Shown one piece after another: positions 25,665 through 32,801 of a DNA stretch of 37,552 nt. This DNA comes from DASQWC01 sp035640475 (GTDB lineage Bacteria > Actinomycetota > JAICYB01), in contig DASQWC010000122.1 of assembly GCA_035640475.1 (NCBI GenBank), positions 1 through 37,552 on the forward strand, given 5' to 3'. The notes under the pieces were generated by a model. That model was not told the DNA's origin, did not search any database, and worked only from the letters and a program-made list of their open reading frames with translations. The position numbers and the translations under genes are program-made. Position 1 is the first letter of the stretch. Each line of letters begins with the position of its first letter.

Positions 25665-26237
25665 CTATTCGCCTCCCTCCTCGGGATTCTCCGGGACGGA
25701 GACGTGAACGAGCGCCGGGCGGATCGTCTTGCCCTTGAGCTTGTAACCGGGCCGTACGACCTCGAGAACCGTCGGCTCACCGACCGCACCGGCGACCGAC
25801 GAGACGGCCTCGTGATCTTGCGGGTCGAACGGTCCTTCAGCGGCAACACGCTCGAGACCTTCGTCGACGAGCGCGTCGTGAAGCTGGTTGTAGACGAGCT
25901 CGATGCCCCGAACAATCGCGTCGCTGGGTTCGTGCTTCCGCGCCGCATCGAGCGCGCGCTCCAAGTCGTCGAGCACCGGAATCAGCCGTTCCACGATGCG
26001 CAGGCTCGCTCGCTCGACGAGCTCGGTCTGCTCGCGAATGACGCGCTTGCGGAAGTTCTCGAAGTCTGCCTTCAGCCGCATGAGCTGGTCGAGGCGCTCG
26101 TCGGCGAGTTGCTGCGCGTCGACGTCCGGGGCGGCCGGCTCCTCGGTGGACGCCGGCTCATGCGGCTCCGCCTCGCGCTGCAGACGCTTGTCGTGAACGC
26201 GAATCGGCGGACGTCCGGGGCGGTCCTTCTCGGTCAC
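25665..26237 (-). CDS. grpE: Nucleotide exchange factor GrpE
   Basis: Releases ADP from DnaK; 190 aa. An acidic disordered N-terminus (AEPHEPASTEEPAAPDVD) precedes the long dimerising helix (LADERLDQLMRLKADFENFRKRVIREQ). The beta-domain follows, ending PTVLEVVRPGYKLKGKTIRPALVHVSV, the family's signature. The GTG at 26237 overlaps the dnaK stop by four bases (GTGA). dnaJ starts three bases after its stop. Confidence 0.96.
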   Translation of the reverse strand: MTEKDRPGRPPIRVHDKRLQREAEPHEPASTEEPAAPDVDAQQLADERLDQLMRLKADFENFRKRVIREQTELVERASLRIVERLIPVLDDLERALDAARKHEPSDAIVRGIELVYNQLHDALVDEGLERVAAEGPFDPQDHEAVSSVAGAVGEPTVLEVVRPGYKLKGKTIRPALVHVSVPENPEEGGE

Positions 26238-28075
26238 GCACCCTCGCCTTCGTCGACGACTTCACCTTCGACGACGTCGTCACCGGTCGGCGCGGCTTCC
26301 TCGCCGCCGGTCGGCGTGCTCTGGGCACCGCTGGATTGCGCGTACGCCTGCTGGGCAAGCTTGTGCGATGCCTGCAAGAGCTCCTCGGTCGTTGTGCGGA
26401 CCTTGTCGACGTCCGAGCCCTTCAGCGCTTCCTTCGTCGCCTCGAGCTTGCCTTCGATGTCCTTGCGTTCCTGCTCGGGCACCTTGTCGCCGGTGTCGGC
26501 GAGCGCCTTCTCGACGGCGTAGATCGCATTGTCGGCTTGGTTGCGTGCCTCGGCCTCCTCCCGGCGCTTCTTGTCGGCTTCCGCGGAGCCCTCGGCCTCC
26601 TTCACCATGCGGTCGATCTCGTCGCGCGGCAGCGCGGTTCCACCGGTGATCGTCATGGCCTGCTCCTTGCCGGAAGCCAGGTCCTTGGCGGACACGTTCA
26701 CGATGCCGTTCGCGTCGATGTCGAACGTGACCTCGATCTGCGGGACACCACGGGGAGCCGGCGGAATGCCGACGAGCTGGAAGCGTCCGAGCGACCGGAC
26801 ACCGGCGGAGTCCGACATCTCGCCCTCGCCCTGAAGGACATGCACCTCGACGGATGTCTGGTTATCCGCCGCCGTCGAGAAGATCTCCGACCGCCGCGTC
26901 GGGATGTGCGTGTTCCGCTCGATCAGCTTCGTGTAGATGTGGCCGAGCGTCTCGACGCCCATCGAGAGCGGAGTCACGTCCAGAAGGAGGATGTCCTTCA
27001 TGTCGCCCTTGATGATCGAAGCCTGGATGGCCGCACCAACGGCAACCGCTTCGTCCGGGTTGACGCCCTTGTGGGGCTCCTTGCCGGTCAGCTTCTTGAC
27101 GAGCTCCTGCACCATCGGCATGCGCGTCGCGCCGCCGACGAGAATCACGTGACTCAGATCGCCCGTCGACACACCCGCGTCGCGAATGGCCTGTTCGAAC
27201 GGAGACGTGAGCTGCTCGACGAGATCGCTCGTCATCTGCTCGAAGCGCGACCGCGACAGCGTGGTCTCCAGATGGAGCGGGCCTTCGGCCGTCGCCGTCA
27301 CGAAAGGAAGCGAGATCGACGTCTCTTGTGCCTGCGAGAGTTCGATCTTCGCCTTCTCCGCAGCTTCCTTCAGCCGTTGCAAAGCCATCCTGTCCTGGGA
27401 CAGGTCGACACCGTGGTTGTTCTTGAATTCGGAAACGAGCCAGTCGATGACCCGTTGGTCCCAGTCGTCACCGCCCAGCTGCGTGTTGCCGTGCGTCGAC
27501 TTCACCTCGAAGACGCCCTCGCCGATCTCGAGGACGGTCACGTCGAAGGTTCCACCGCCGAGGTCGAACACGAGGATCCGCTCGTCGGCCGCACCCTTCT
27601 CCAAGCCGTAGGCCAACGCCGCCGCGGTCGGCTCGTTGATGATGCGGAGCACGTTGAGGCCGGCGATCTCGCCCGCTTCCTTGGTCGCCTGGCGCTGGGA
27701 GTCATCGAAGTAGGCCGGAACCGTGACCACGGCGTCCTCGACCTTGTCGCCGAGGTAGGACTCGGCGTCCCTCTTGAGCTTTTGGAGGATAAAGGCCGAG
27801 ATCTGCTGGGGCAGATAGGTCTGGCCGTCGGCGGTGAAGGTCCAGTCCTTGCGGCCCATCTGGCGCTTGACCGATCGCACCGTGCGGTCGGGGTTGGTGA
27901 TGGCTTGGCGCTTGGCGATCTCGCCGACGAGCACCTCGCCCTGCTTGGAGAACGCGACGACGGACGGCGTGGTACGCGCGCCCTCGGCGTTCGGAATGAC
28001 GACGGGCTCCCCGCCCTCGAAGGTCGAGACGACGGAGTTCGTCGTGCCCAGGTCGATTCCAACAATCTTGGCCAT
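26234..28075 (-). CDS. dnaK: Molecular chaperone DnaK
   Basis: Hsp70 chaperone, first gene of the heat-shock operon, 613 aa. The nucleotide-binding domain begins KIVGIDLGTTNSVVSTFEGG and includes RIINEPTAAALAYG and VFDLGGGTFDVTVLEIGEGVFEVKST. The linker VLLLDVTPLSMGVETLG leads to the substrate domain, and the helical lid ends in an acidic tail GEVVDEGEGA. SD GGAGGG lies 7 nt before the ATG. The upstream promoter is overlaid by a CIRCE operator. Confidence 0.98.
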   Translation of the reverse strand: MAKIVGIDLGTTNSVVSTFEGGEPVVIPNAEGARTTPSVVAFSKQGEVLVGEIAKRQAITNPDRTVRSVKRQMGRKDWTFTADGQTYLPQQISAFILQKLKRDAESYLGDKVEDAVVTVPAYFDDSQRQATKEAGEIAGLNVLRIINEPTAAALAYGLEKGAADERILVFDLGGGTFDVTVLEIGEGVFEVKSTHGNTQLGGDDWDQRVIDWLVSEFKNNHGVDLSQDRMALQRLKEAAEKAKIELSQAQETSISLPFVTATAEGPLHLETTLSRSRFEQMTSDLVEQLTSPFEQAIRDAGVSTGDLSHVILVGGATRMPMVQELVKKLTGKEPHKGVNPDEAVAVGAAIQASIIKGDMKDILLLDVTPLSMGVETLGHIYTKLIERNTHIPTRRSEIFSTAADNQTSVEVHVLQGEGEMSDSAGVRSLGRFQLVGIPPAPRGVPQIEVTFDIDANGIVNVSAKDLASGKEQAMTITGGTALPRDEIDRMVKEAEGSAEADKKRREEAEARNQADNAIYAVEKALADTGDKVPEQERKDIEGKLEATKEALKGSDVDKVRTTTEELLQASHKLAQQAYAQSSGAQSTPTGGEEAAPTGDDVVEGEVVDEGEGA

Positions 28076-28103
28076 GCCGTTACCCTCCTAGCGAAATTGA
28101 GTA

Positions 28104-28130
28104 CTAGCACTCTAGTAAGTTGAGTGCTAT
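28104..28130 (-). promoter_or_regulatory. CIRCE operator (HrcA site) over the dnaK promoter
   Basis: Inverted repeat CTAGCACTC, 9-nt spacer, GAGTGCTAT: each half matches the CIRCE consensus (TTAGCACTC-N9-GAGTGCTAA) at 8 of 9, with the exact N9 spacing. It fills the space between the promoter elements on the minus strand, the usual repressor position. HrcA is not encoded in the window. Confidence 0.88.
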
Positions 28131-28138
28131 GTTGTCAA
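28109..28138 (-). promoter_or_regulatory. Sigma-70-type promoter of the dnaK operon
   Basis: On the minus strand, a perfect -35 TTGACA (28138-28133), an 18-bp spacer and -10 TAGAGT (28114-28109). The predicted transcript start is near 28102, giving a leader of about 27 nt that contains the SD. CIRCE lies inside it. Confidence 0.75.
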
Positions 28139-28158
28139 GTCCAGGACAAAAACCCTGG

Positions 28159-28665
28159 TCAAGAGGGCGTTTTGAGTTCCCCTTCGGCCTGGGCAACGTC
28201 GCCCACCGAGACCCCGTGCTCCTCGAACCAGCCCTCGTTCACCTCGAGGGCGGCGTCGTAGAAGGTTTCCGGCGAGTAGGCGGCCGAGGCTCGTCGGCAC
28301 TGGGTCCGGGACGTCCCGCACGGCGTCATGTCCTTGATGCTTACGACCTCGAAGGAACGCTCGTCCCAGCGCAGGTAGGCAATCGACAGCGGGATCAGCG
28401 TGTGCCACATCCAGAACCCACCCTCGCTGGGGGCCGGGAAGAGGAAGAGCATCCCGGCGTCCGCGGCCAGCCTCTTGCGGTTCATGAGGCCGCGGGCGCG
28501 ACTCTCGGAGCTGGCGACGACCTCGGCCGCCACCGTCGCCGTGTCGAAGCGAAGCAGGACGCCTCCTGGGGGCGCGCTCACATCCTTGCCGCCGCGTGTG
28601 CCCGTGACACACGACGCCGCCGCGACTGCCAGCAAGACGGCCACACCGGCCAAGCGCCGAGCCAT
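28159..28665 (-). CDS. DUF192 lipoprotein
   Basis: Small exported protein of unknown function with a DUF192 domain, 168 aa. A lipoprotein signal with lipobox AASC is near residue 19. The domain signatures are visible: ARGLMNRKRLAADAGMLFLFP, FWMWHTLIPLSIAYL and the late FYDAALEVNEGW. The ATG at 28665 shares one base with the stop of the upstream glycosylase-like gene (TGATG), so the pair is cotranscribed. The substrate or role of DUF192 is not established. Confidence 0.88.
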   Translation of the reverse strand: MARRLAGVAVLLAVAAASCVTGTRGGKDVSAPPGGVLLRFDTATVAAEVVASSESRARGLMNRKRLAADAGMLFLFPAPSEGGFWMWHTLIPLSIAYLRWDERSFEVVSIKDMTPCGTSRTQCRRASAAYSPETFYDAALEVNEGWFEEHGVSVGDVAQAEGELKTPS

Positions 28666-29318
28666 CACGCGCCCACCAGATCAGGCAGCGCCCGCAAGTC
28701 CCGCCACAACCGCCGCTTCCCGTCCTTGTGCGTAATGCCTTCCGGCAGCGGTTCGGTGACCATCAGCACGAGGTCGGACCGTACCTGAACGGGCTTCCCC
28801 CGGACGACGTCGGCCGGCACTTTCAGTCCGCAGCGCCCGTCGAGCGCAGCGATCGCCTCGGCGGCCCGGCCCCCGAAGGCAACGATCACGCGCGGGCCGA
28901 CGGCCTCGATCTCGTTGAGCAGGTGCCGGGCGCAAGCCGACACCTGATCCGCAGAAGCCGGAGCCGGTCCGCACCGGACGGCGGTTGCGCCGTAGAGCCA
29001 CGAGACCGGTATCCCGAGCGCGTCGAAGGCTTTGGCCAGCGCGTCGGCGTCCGACGTGAAGGCATTCGTCGATTCGAGGTCCTCCGGCGATGGATGTTCC
29101 TTCACGAGCATGATCGGCGAGCGAGGGTGGCCGGATCCGTAGGCACGCTCGGGACAAGCACGCTCGCAGGCCGTGCAGTCGCGAATTCTGGTCCATCCGG
29201 AAGTAAGCTCTCCGGCGGCCTTCTCTACCGCCGGATCGATCTCCCGGTCCGAGGCAGGCGGCGCCGGACGAGAAGGCTTCGGTGAAGGCGATCTGGGAAT
29301 GCGCCGGCCGGGCGGCAT
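28665..29318 (-). CDS. Uracil-DNA-glycosylase-superfamily protein, motifs degenerate
   Basis: Related to family 4-type iron-sulfur uracil-DNA glycosylases, about 217 aa from ATG 29318. The four cluster cysteines are in the expected places: CTAC near the N-terminus, and RCGPAPASADQVSAC further on. The C-terminal half keeps the fold signature LNEIEAVGPRVIVAFGGRAAEAI. However, the GEAPG-like motif 1 is replaced by VKEHPSPED, the Asn of the N-x-V-K-C-R-P region is Ala, and no HPS/HPA motif is present near the end (TEPLPEG). It may be an inactive or differently acting relative. A Pro/Ser/Arg-rich N-terminus of about 20 residues precedes the domain; the start is not certain. Confidence 0.72.
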   Translation of the reverse strand: MPPGRRIPRSPSPKPSRPAPPASDREIDPAVEKAAGELTSGWTRIRDCTACERACPERAYGSGHPRSPIMLVKEHPSPEDLESTNAFTSDADALAKAFDALGIPVSWLYGATAVRCGPAPASADQVSACARHLLNEIEAVGPRVIVAFGGRAAEAIAALDGRCGLKVPADVVRGKPVQVRSDLVLMVTEPLPEGITHKDGKRRLWRDLRALPDLVGA

Positions 29319-29431
29319 AACGAGACTTCGACCGTCGGGACGCTGTTTACGCCTTGCAGTCACAAGGAGTCGCTTCGCTCCATCCTGCCAGGCACTGTAC
29401 TCGGCGCCAACGAGCGTAGCTCGGTGGCGGA

Positions 29432-29492
29432 GCGCTGGGGTTCGGGGGCGCAGCGCCCCGATCGCGCTGGGGTTCGGGGGCGCAGCGCCCCG
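29432..29492. repeat. Two tandem 32-bp GC-rich repeats with internal palindrome
   Basis: Unit 1 starts at 29432, unit 2 at 29464; both read GCGCTGGGGTTCGGGGGC and continue with GCAGCGCCCCGA. Each contains a small self-complementary GGGGCGC/GCGCCCC core. The 18-nt core recurs inverted at 37147-37165 with one extra G. Confidence 0.8.
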
Positions 29493-29514
29493 AGCGAACG
29501 ATACCCTAGCCGCG

Positions 29515-31608
29515 ATGCTTCGACCGCTGCCCCTCTTCATCCTGGCGCTGGTCGCCGTACCCATCGCCGGGCGGCGAGCGTGGGACCTCACCTCACTCGT
29601 CCGGTCAGGCCAGCCGAATCCGGAGCGCTGGAAGTACGTCATGAAGCCTCACTACGCACTTCTCAAGATCATCGGCCAGAAGAAGCTGCTCCAGTGGTCC
29701 GGGCCGGGCGTCGCGCACGCATTCACGTTCTGGGGCTTTCTCATCGTCCAGGTCGCGCTCCTCGAGAGCTTCGGCGAGTTCTTCTGGAAGGACTTCCGGC
29801 TCCCGATCATCGGGACGCACTCATGGTTCGGCGCGGTCCTCGACTTCTTCATCGCGGCCGTGGGCCTGGCCCTCATCGCTTTTGCGCTGGTGCGCCTCAA
29901 GAACAACCCGCGTATCTGGGAGCGCCGGTCCCGGTTCTTCAAGTCCCACATGGGCCCGGCGTATCTGATCCTGTTCATGATCTTCGGGATCGTCTCGACG
30001 CTCCTCGTCGTCAACGCAGCGCGTCATTCGCTGGGCCGGCTCCCGTACGCGGGCGGAGCGTTCCTCTCGCGTCCCCTTGGCAACTGGTTGGCGTCGATGT
30101 TCCCCCACGCCACGCTCGAGGTCATCGACTACGTGGCACTGATCCTGCACATCGTCGTGTTCTTCAGCTTCCTCGTGCTCGTGCTGAACTCGAAGCACCT
30201 CCATGTCTTCACGTCGCTGATCGGCGTGCCCTTCGCGCGCCATCCGATCGCGCTCGGCCGGCTCCGGCCGATCCACATCGACATAGAGACGATGGACGAG
30301 AACACCAAGATCGGCGCGGGCGTCGTCGAGGACTTCGAATGGAAGCATCTGCTCGACATGCTCACGTGCACAGAATGCGGGCGGTGTCAGTCGGTATGTC
30401 CCGCATGGAACACAGACAAGGAGCTAAACCCCAAGCTCCTCGTGATGAACCTGCGCGACCACGCCATGGCGAAGATGCCCGTGATCAACGGCCGGGTCGA
30501 TGCCGAGAACGCGACAGGAGCGGCACGGGTCGCCTGTGAGCAGTCACTCGTCGGCGACGTGATCACGCAGGACGTGCTCTGGGCGTGCGTCACGTGTGGA
30601 GCGTGCGTGTACGAGTGTCCGGTCGACATCGAGCACGTCGACATGATCATGGACATGCGCCGCAACCAGGTGATGATGGAGTCACAATTCCCGCGCGAAG
30701 CAACGGGAATGCTCAACAACGTCGAATCGACCGGCAACCCGTGGGGCATCGCCGGCGACGCGCGGATGCAGTGGGCAAAGGGGATGGAGGACGACGTCCG
30801 CGTCGTCAACGGAAAGGTCCCGGACGACGTCGAGTACTTGTTCTTCGTCGGCTGCGCGGGTGCCTCCGACGATCGCGCGATCAAGACGACCCGGGCCGTG
30901 GCATCGCTGCTGAAGCGCGCGGGCATCAAGTTCGCCGTGCTCGGACCCCAGGAGACGTGCAACGGCGACCCGGCGCGCCGGATCGGCAACGAGTTCCTCT
31001 TCCAGGAGATCGCGAAACAGAACGTCGAGAAGTTCAACGAAGCCGGCGTGCGCAAGATCATCACGCAGTGCCCGCACTGCTTCAACACATTGCGCAACGA
31101 GTATCCGGATTACGGCGGCAACTGGGAGATCGTCCACCACGCCGAGCTCTTCGCGCAGCTCGTCGCCGAGGGAAAACTGAAGCCGACGACGCCCGTCGAC
31201 GCCACGGTCACGTACCACGACCCGTGCTATCTCGCCCGACACAACGACGTGCTCAACGACCCGCGCCACGTCATCACCGCCACGGGAGCCCGGCAGGAAG
31301 AGATGCACCGTTGCGGCAAGAAGACGTTCTGTTGCGGTGCCGGAGGTGCGCGCTTCTTCATGGAGGAGACCGAAGGCAAGCGGATCAACACCGAGCGCAT
31401 CGAGGAGGCCGTCGGGACAAACGCCGACATCGTCGGGACGGCGTGTCCCTTCTGTCTCGTGATGCTCGACGACGGCATCAAGGACGTTCAGATGAAGGGT
31501 CAGGCGCAGAACGTCGAGGTGATGGACGTCGCCAATCTGCTCCTACGCTCGATGAACGGTGGGGCGGCGGTGAAGAAGGCCGAGGAGCCGGTCCTCGAGG
31601 AGACCTAG
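29515..31608 (+). CDS. Membrane iron-sulfur oxidoreductase (EtfD/HdrD-like)
   Basis: Large membrane-bound electron-transfer enzyme, 697 aa. The first 260 residues contain about five transmembrane helices with several His residues that could bind heme (NarI-like: VAHAFTFWGF, HIVVFFSF). Two [4Fe-4S] ferredoxin motifs follow, CTECGRCQSVCP and CVTCGACVYECP, then two CCG-type domains. The first has CNGD with CPHC; the second has a true CCG in KTFCCGAGGARFF with CPFC. The architecture matches actinobacterial EtfD (mycobacterial Rv0338c), proposed to accept electrons from ETF in fatty-acid oxidation; that role is inferred here. The ATG at 29515 begins at the first helix. Its stop overlaps the convergent dcd stop (CTAG). 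Confidence 0.88.
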   Translation: MLRPLPLFILALVAVPIAGRRAWDLTSLVRSGQPNPERWKYVMKPHYALLKIIGQKKLLQWSGPGVAHAFTFWGFLIVQVALLESFGEFFWKDFRLPIIGTHSWFGAVLDFFIAAVGLALIAFALVRLKNNPRIWERRSRFFKSHMGPAYLILFMIFGIVSTLLVVNAARHSLGRLPYAGGAFLSRPLGNWLASMFPHATLEVIDYVALILHIVVFFSFLVLVLNSKHLHVFTSLIGVPFARHPIALGRLRPIHIDIETMDENTKIGAGVVEDFEWKHLLDMLTCTECGRCQSVCPAWNTDKELNPKLLVMNLRDHAMAKMPVINGRVDAENATGAARVACEQSLVGDVITQDVLWACVTCGACVYECPVDIEHVDMIMDMRRNQVMMESQFPREATGMLNNVESTGNPWGIAGDARMQWAKGMEDDVRVVNGKVPDDVEYLFFVGCAGASDDRAIKTTRAVASLLKRAGIKFAVLGPQETCNGDPARRIGNEFLFQEIAKQNVEKFNEAGVRKIITQCPHCFNTLRNEYPDYGGNWEIVHHAELFAQLVAEGKLKPTTPVDATVTYHDPCYLARHNDVLNDPRHVITATGARQEEMHRCGKKTFCCGAGGARFFMEETEGKRINTERIEEAVGTNADIVGTACPFCLVMLDDGIKDVQMKGQAQNVEVMDVANLLLRSMNGGAAVKKAEEPVLEET

Positions 31609-32171
31609 GACTCGAAGTTCTTGTAGTAGCTGGACGGCGTCGGGCCGCGCTGCCCCTGGTACTTCGACCCCAGTCCTTTCGACCCATACGGACGCTCGGC
31701 CGGTGAGGTCATCCGGAACAGGCAAAGCTGGCCGATCTTCATGTCCGGATAGATGGTGATCGGCAAGTTCGCGACGTTGGACAGCTCCAGCGTCAGATGG
31801 CCGTCCCAGCCCGCGTCCACAAATCCCGCCGTCGAGTGAATCAGCAGGCCCAGCCGGCCTAGCGAGCTTTTCCCTTCGACGCGAGCGACGACGTCGTCGG
31901 GCAGCGTCACACGCTCGAGCGTGCTTCCGAGGATGAACTCGCCCGGATGCAGAATCAGCGGCTCCCTGTCGGACGCCTCGACGAGCTCGGTGAGATCCTC
32001 CATCGGCTTGCGGACGTCGATGTACGGGTACCTGCTGTTCGCGAAGACGCGGAAGTAGCGGTCGACACGCATGTCGATGCTCGACGGCTGGATGGCGTCC
32101 TCATCGAACGGGTCGATCACGACGCGCCCGCTTGCCAGCTCCTTCCGGATGTCGATATCGGAGAGGATCAC
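31605..32171 (-). CDS. dcd: dCTP deaminase (possibly bifunctional dUTP-forming and dUTPase)
   Basis: Makes dUTP, or dUMP directly if bifunctional as in Mycobacterium, from dCTP; 188 aa. It starts MILSDIDIRKELASGRVVIDPF with the usual IQPSSIDMRVD. The active-site stretch is RVEGKSSLGRLGLLIHSTAGFVDAGWDGHLTLELSN, with the catalytic Glu in TLE, and the C-terminus is YQGQRGPTPSSYY. Size and C-terminal tail are typical of actinobacterial Dcd. It is transcribed away from tRNA-Gly. Confidence 0.96.
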   Translation of the reverse strand: MILSDIDIRKELASGRVVIDPFDEDAIQPSSIDMRVDRYFRVFANSRYPYIDVRKPMEDLTELVEASDREPLILHPGEFILGSTLERVTLPDDVVARVEGKSSLGRLGLLIHSTAGFVDAGWDGHLTLELSNVANLPITIYPDMKIGQLCLFRMTSPAERPYGSKGLGSKYQGQRGPTPSSYYKNFES

Positions 32172-32202
32172 GCAGGGATTCTAGGCGCAGATCGGACATC
32201 CA

Positions 32203-32208
32203 TAGAAT
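32203..32208 (+). promoter_or_regulatory. -10 element of tRNA-Gly
   Basis: TAGAAT matches the -10 consensus at five of six positions and ends 9 bp before the tRNA 5' end. No strong -35 is recognised. Confidence 0.55.
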
Positions 32209-32217
32209 GTCTGGGTT

Positions 32218-32288
32218 GCGGGTGTAGTTCAACGGCAGAACGCAAGCTTCCCAAGCTTGAGACGGGGGTTCGATTCCCCTCACCCGCT
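32218..32288 (+). tRNA. tRNA-Gly (CCC)
   Basis: 71 nt. The acceptor stem is GCGGGTG/CACCCGC. The D-arm has GTTC/GAAC, the anticodon stem is CAAGC/GCTTG with loop TTCCCAA, giving anticodon CCC, and the T-loop is TTCGATT in a GGGGG/CCCCT stem. The discriminator base is T and the CCA end is not encoded (next bases CAG). Confidence 0.97.
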
Positions 32289-32328
32289 CAGGATGCGCCG
32301 AAAGGCGCCCTTCATGGAGGGATAGCCC

Positions 32329-32565
32329 ATGGCGAGAAAGATCACGGTCGACTGTCAGCTGTGTGGGACCCGGGTGGCACTCGAGCACGCCAAGGAGGCG
32401 ATGTTCGAGACCGGTCAGAACGCCTACCACGTGATGGACGTCTGTCCGGCCTGTCTGGACGATCAGCTGCAGGCAGCCGAATCGGTGAACGACACGTCCG
32501 GCTTCCGTCAGACCGCCGCGGCGCTCATCAGACTGCCGGGGTCGGCCCTTCCCAGCGCCTCGTAG
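32329..32565 (+). CDS. Small zinc-ribbon protein, 78 aa
   Basis: Short protein with two Cys pairs, CQLCG and CPACL, arranged as a probable zinc ribbon, followed by an acidic helix and a hydrophobic-polar tail. ATG 32329 is preceded by GGAGGG with about 7-nt spacing. The function is unknown. It lies just after tRNA-Gly, and its TAG directly abuts the stop of the convergent small membrane protein gene. Confidence 0.75.
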   Translation: MARKITVDCQLCGTRVALEHAKEAMFETGQNAYHVMDVCPACLDDQLQAAESVNDTSGFRQTAAALIRLPGSALPSAS

Positions 32566-32781
32566 TCATCCCGCCGTCAGCAGCGATCCCAGGCCCCAGG
32601 CGGCCATCACGACTCCGAGCACGATGTTCAACGTCACGATCCTCATGTTCGGTTTCGGCCGCTCGTCATCCGGCCGGCGGCGTCGCTCGCGAACCAGCAC
32701 GGCGAGATTCCCGACCAGCAGTGCTGCCCCGAGAGCAAGCACGAGCTCGCGCATGAGGTCGCCGACGGGAATGAAGCCCAT
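32566..32781 (-). CDS. Small membrane protein, 71 aa
   Basis: Two predicted transmembrane helices: LVLALGAALLVGNLAVLV (about residues 14-31) and IVTLNIVLGVVMAAWGLGSLL (about 48-68), joined by a strongly basic cytoplasmic segment RERRRRPDDERPKPNM. Start ATG 32781: a GATAAT -10 lies 6 bp upstream, consistent with leaderless translation. The family is not recognised. Confidence 0.7.
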   Translation of the reverse strand: MGFIPVGDLMRELVLALGAALLVGNLAVLVRERRRRPDDERPKPNMRIVTLNIVLGVVMAAWGLGSLLTAG

Positions 32782-32787
32782 GGCGTC

Positions 32788-32795
32788 ATTATCGA
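32788..32795. promoter_or_regulatory. Compact divergent promoter, probably leaderless
   Basis: The only space between the two divergent start codons is 20 bp (32782-32801). On the minus strand GATAAT (32793-32788) sits at -12 to -7 of ATG 32781. On the plus strand TATCGA (32790-32795) sits at the same distance from GTG 32802, but it is a weak match. Confidence 0.5.
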
Positions 32796-32801
32796 CATAA
32801 C

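Noticed and set aside
28119..28139. HAIR-like half sites (GTTGAGT, 7 nt, TGTCAAG) at the dnaK promoter
   Set aside because: The right half is the reverse complement of the -35 TTGACA and the left half is part of CIRCE; only 5 of 7 bases match there, so both halves are explained without HspR.
29173..29514. N-terminal extension of the EtfD-like protein from 29173
   Set aside because: It overlaps the glycosylase gene and crosses the tandem repeats; the first transmembrane helix starts right after ATG 29515.
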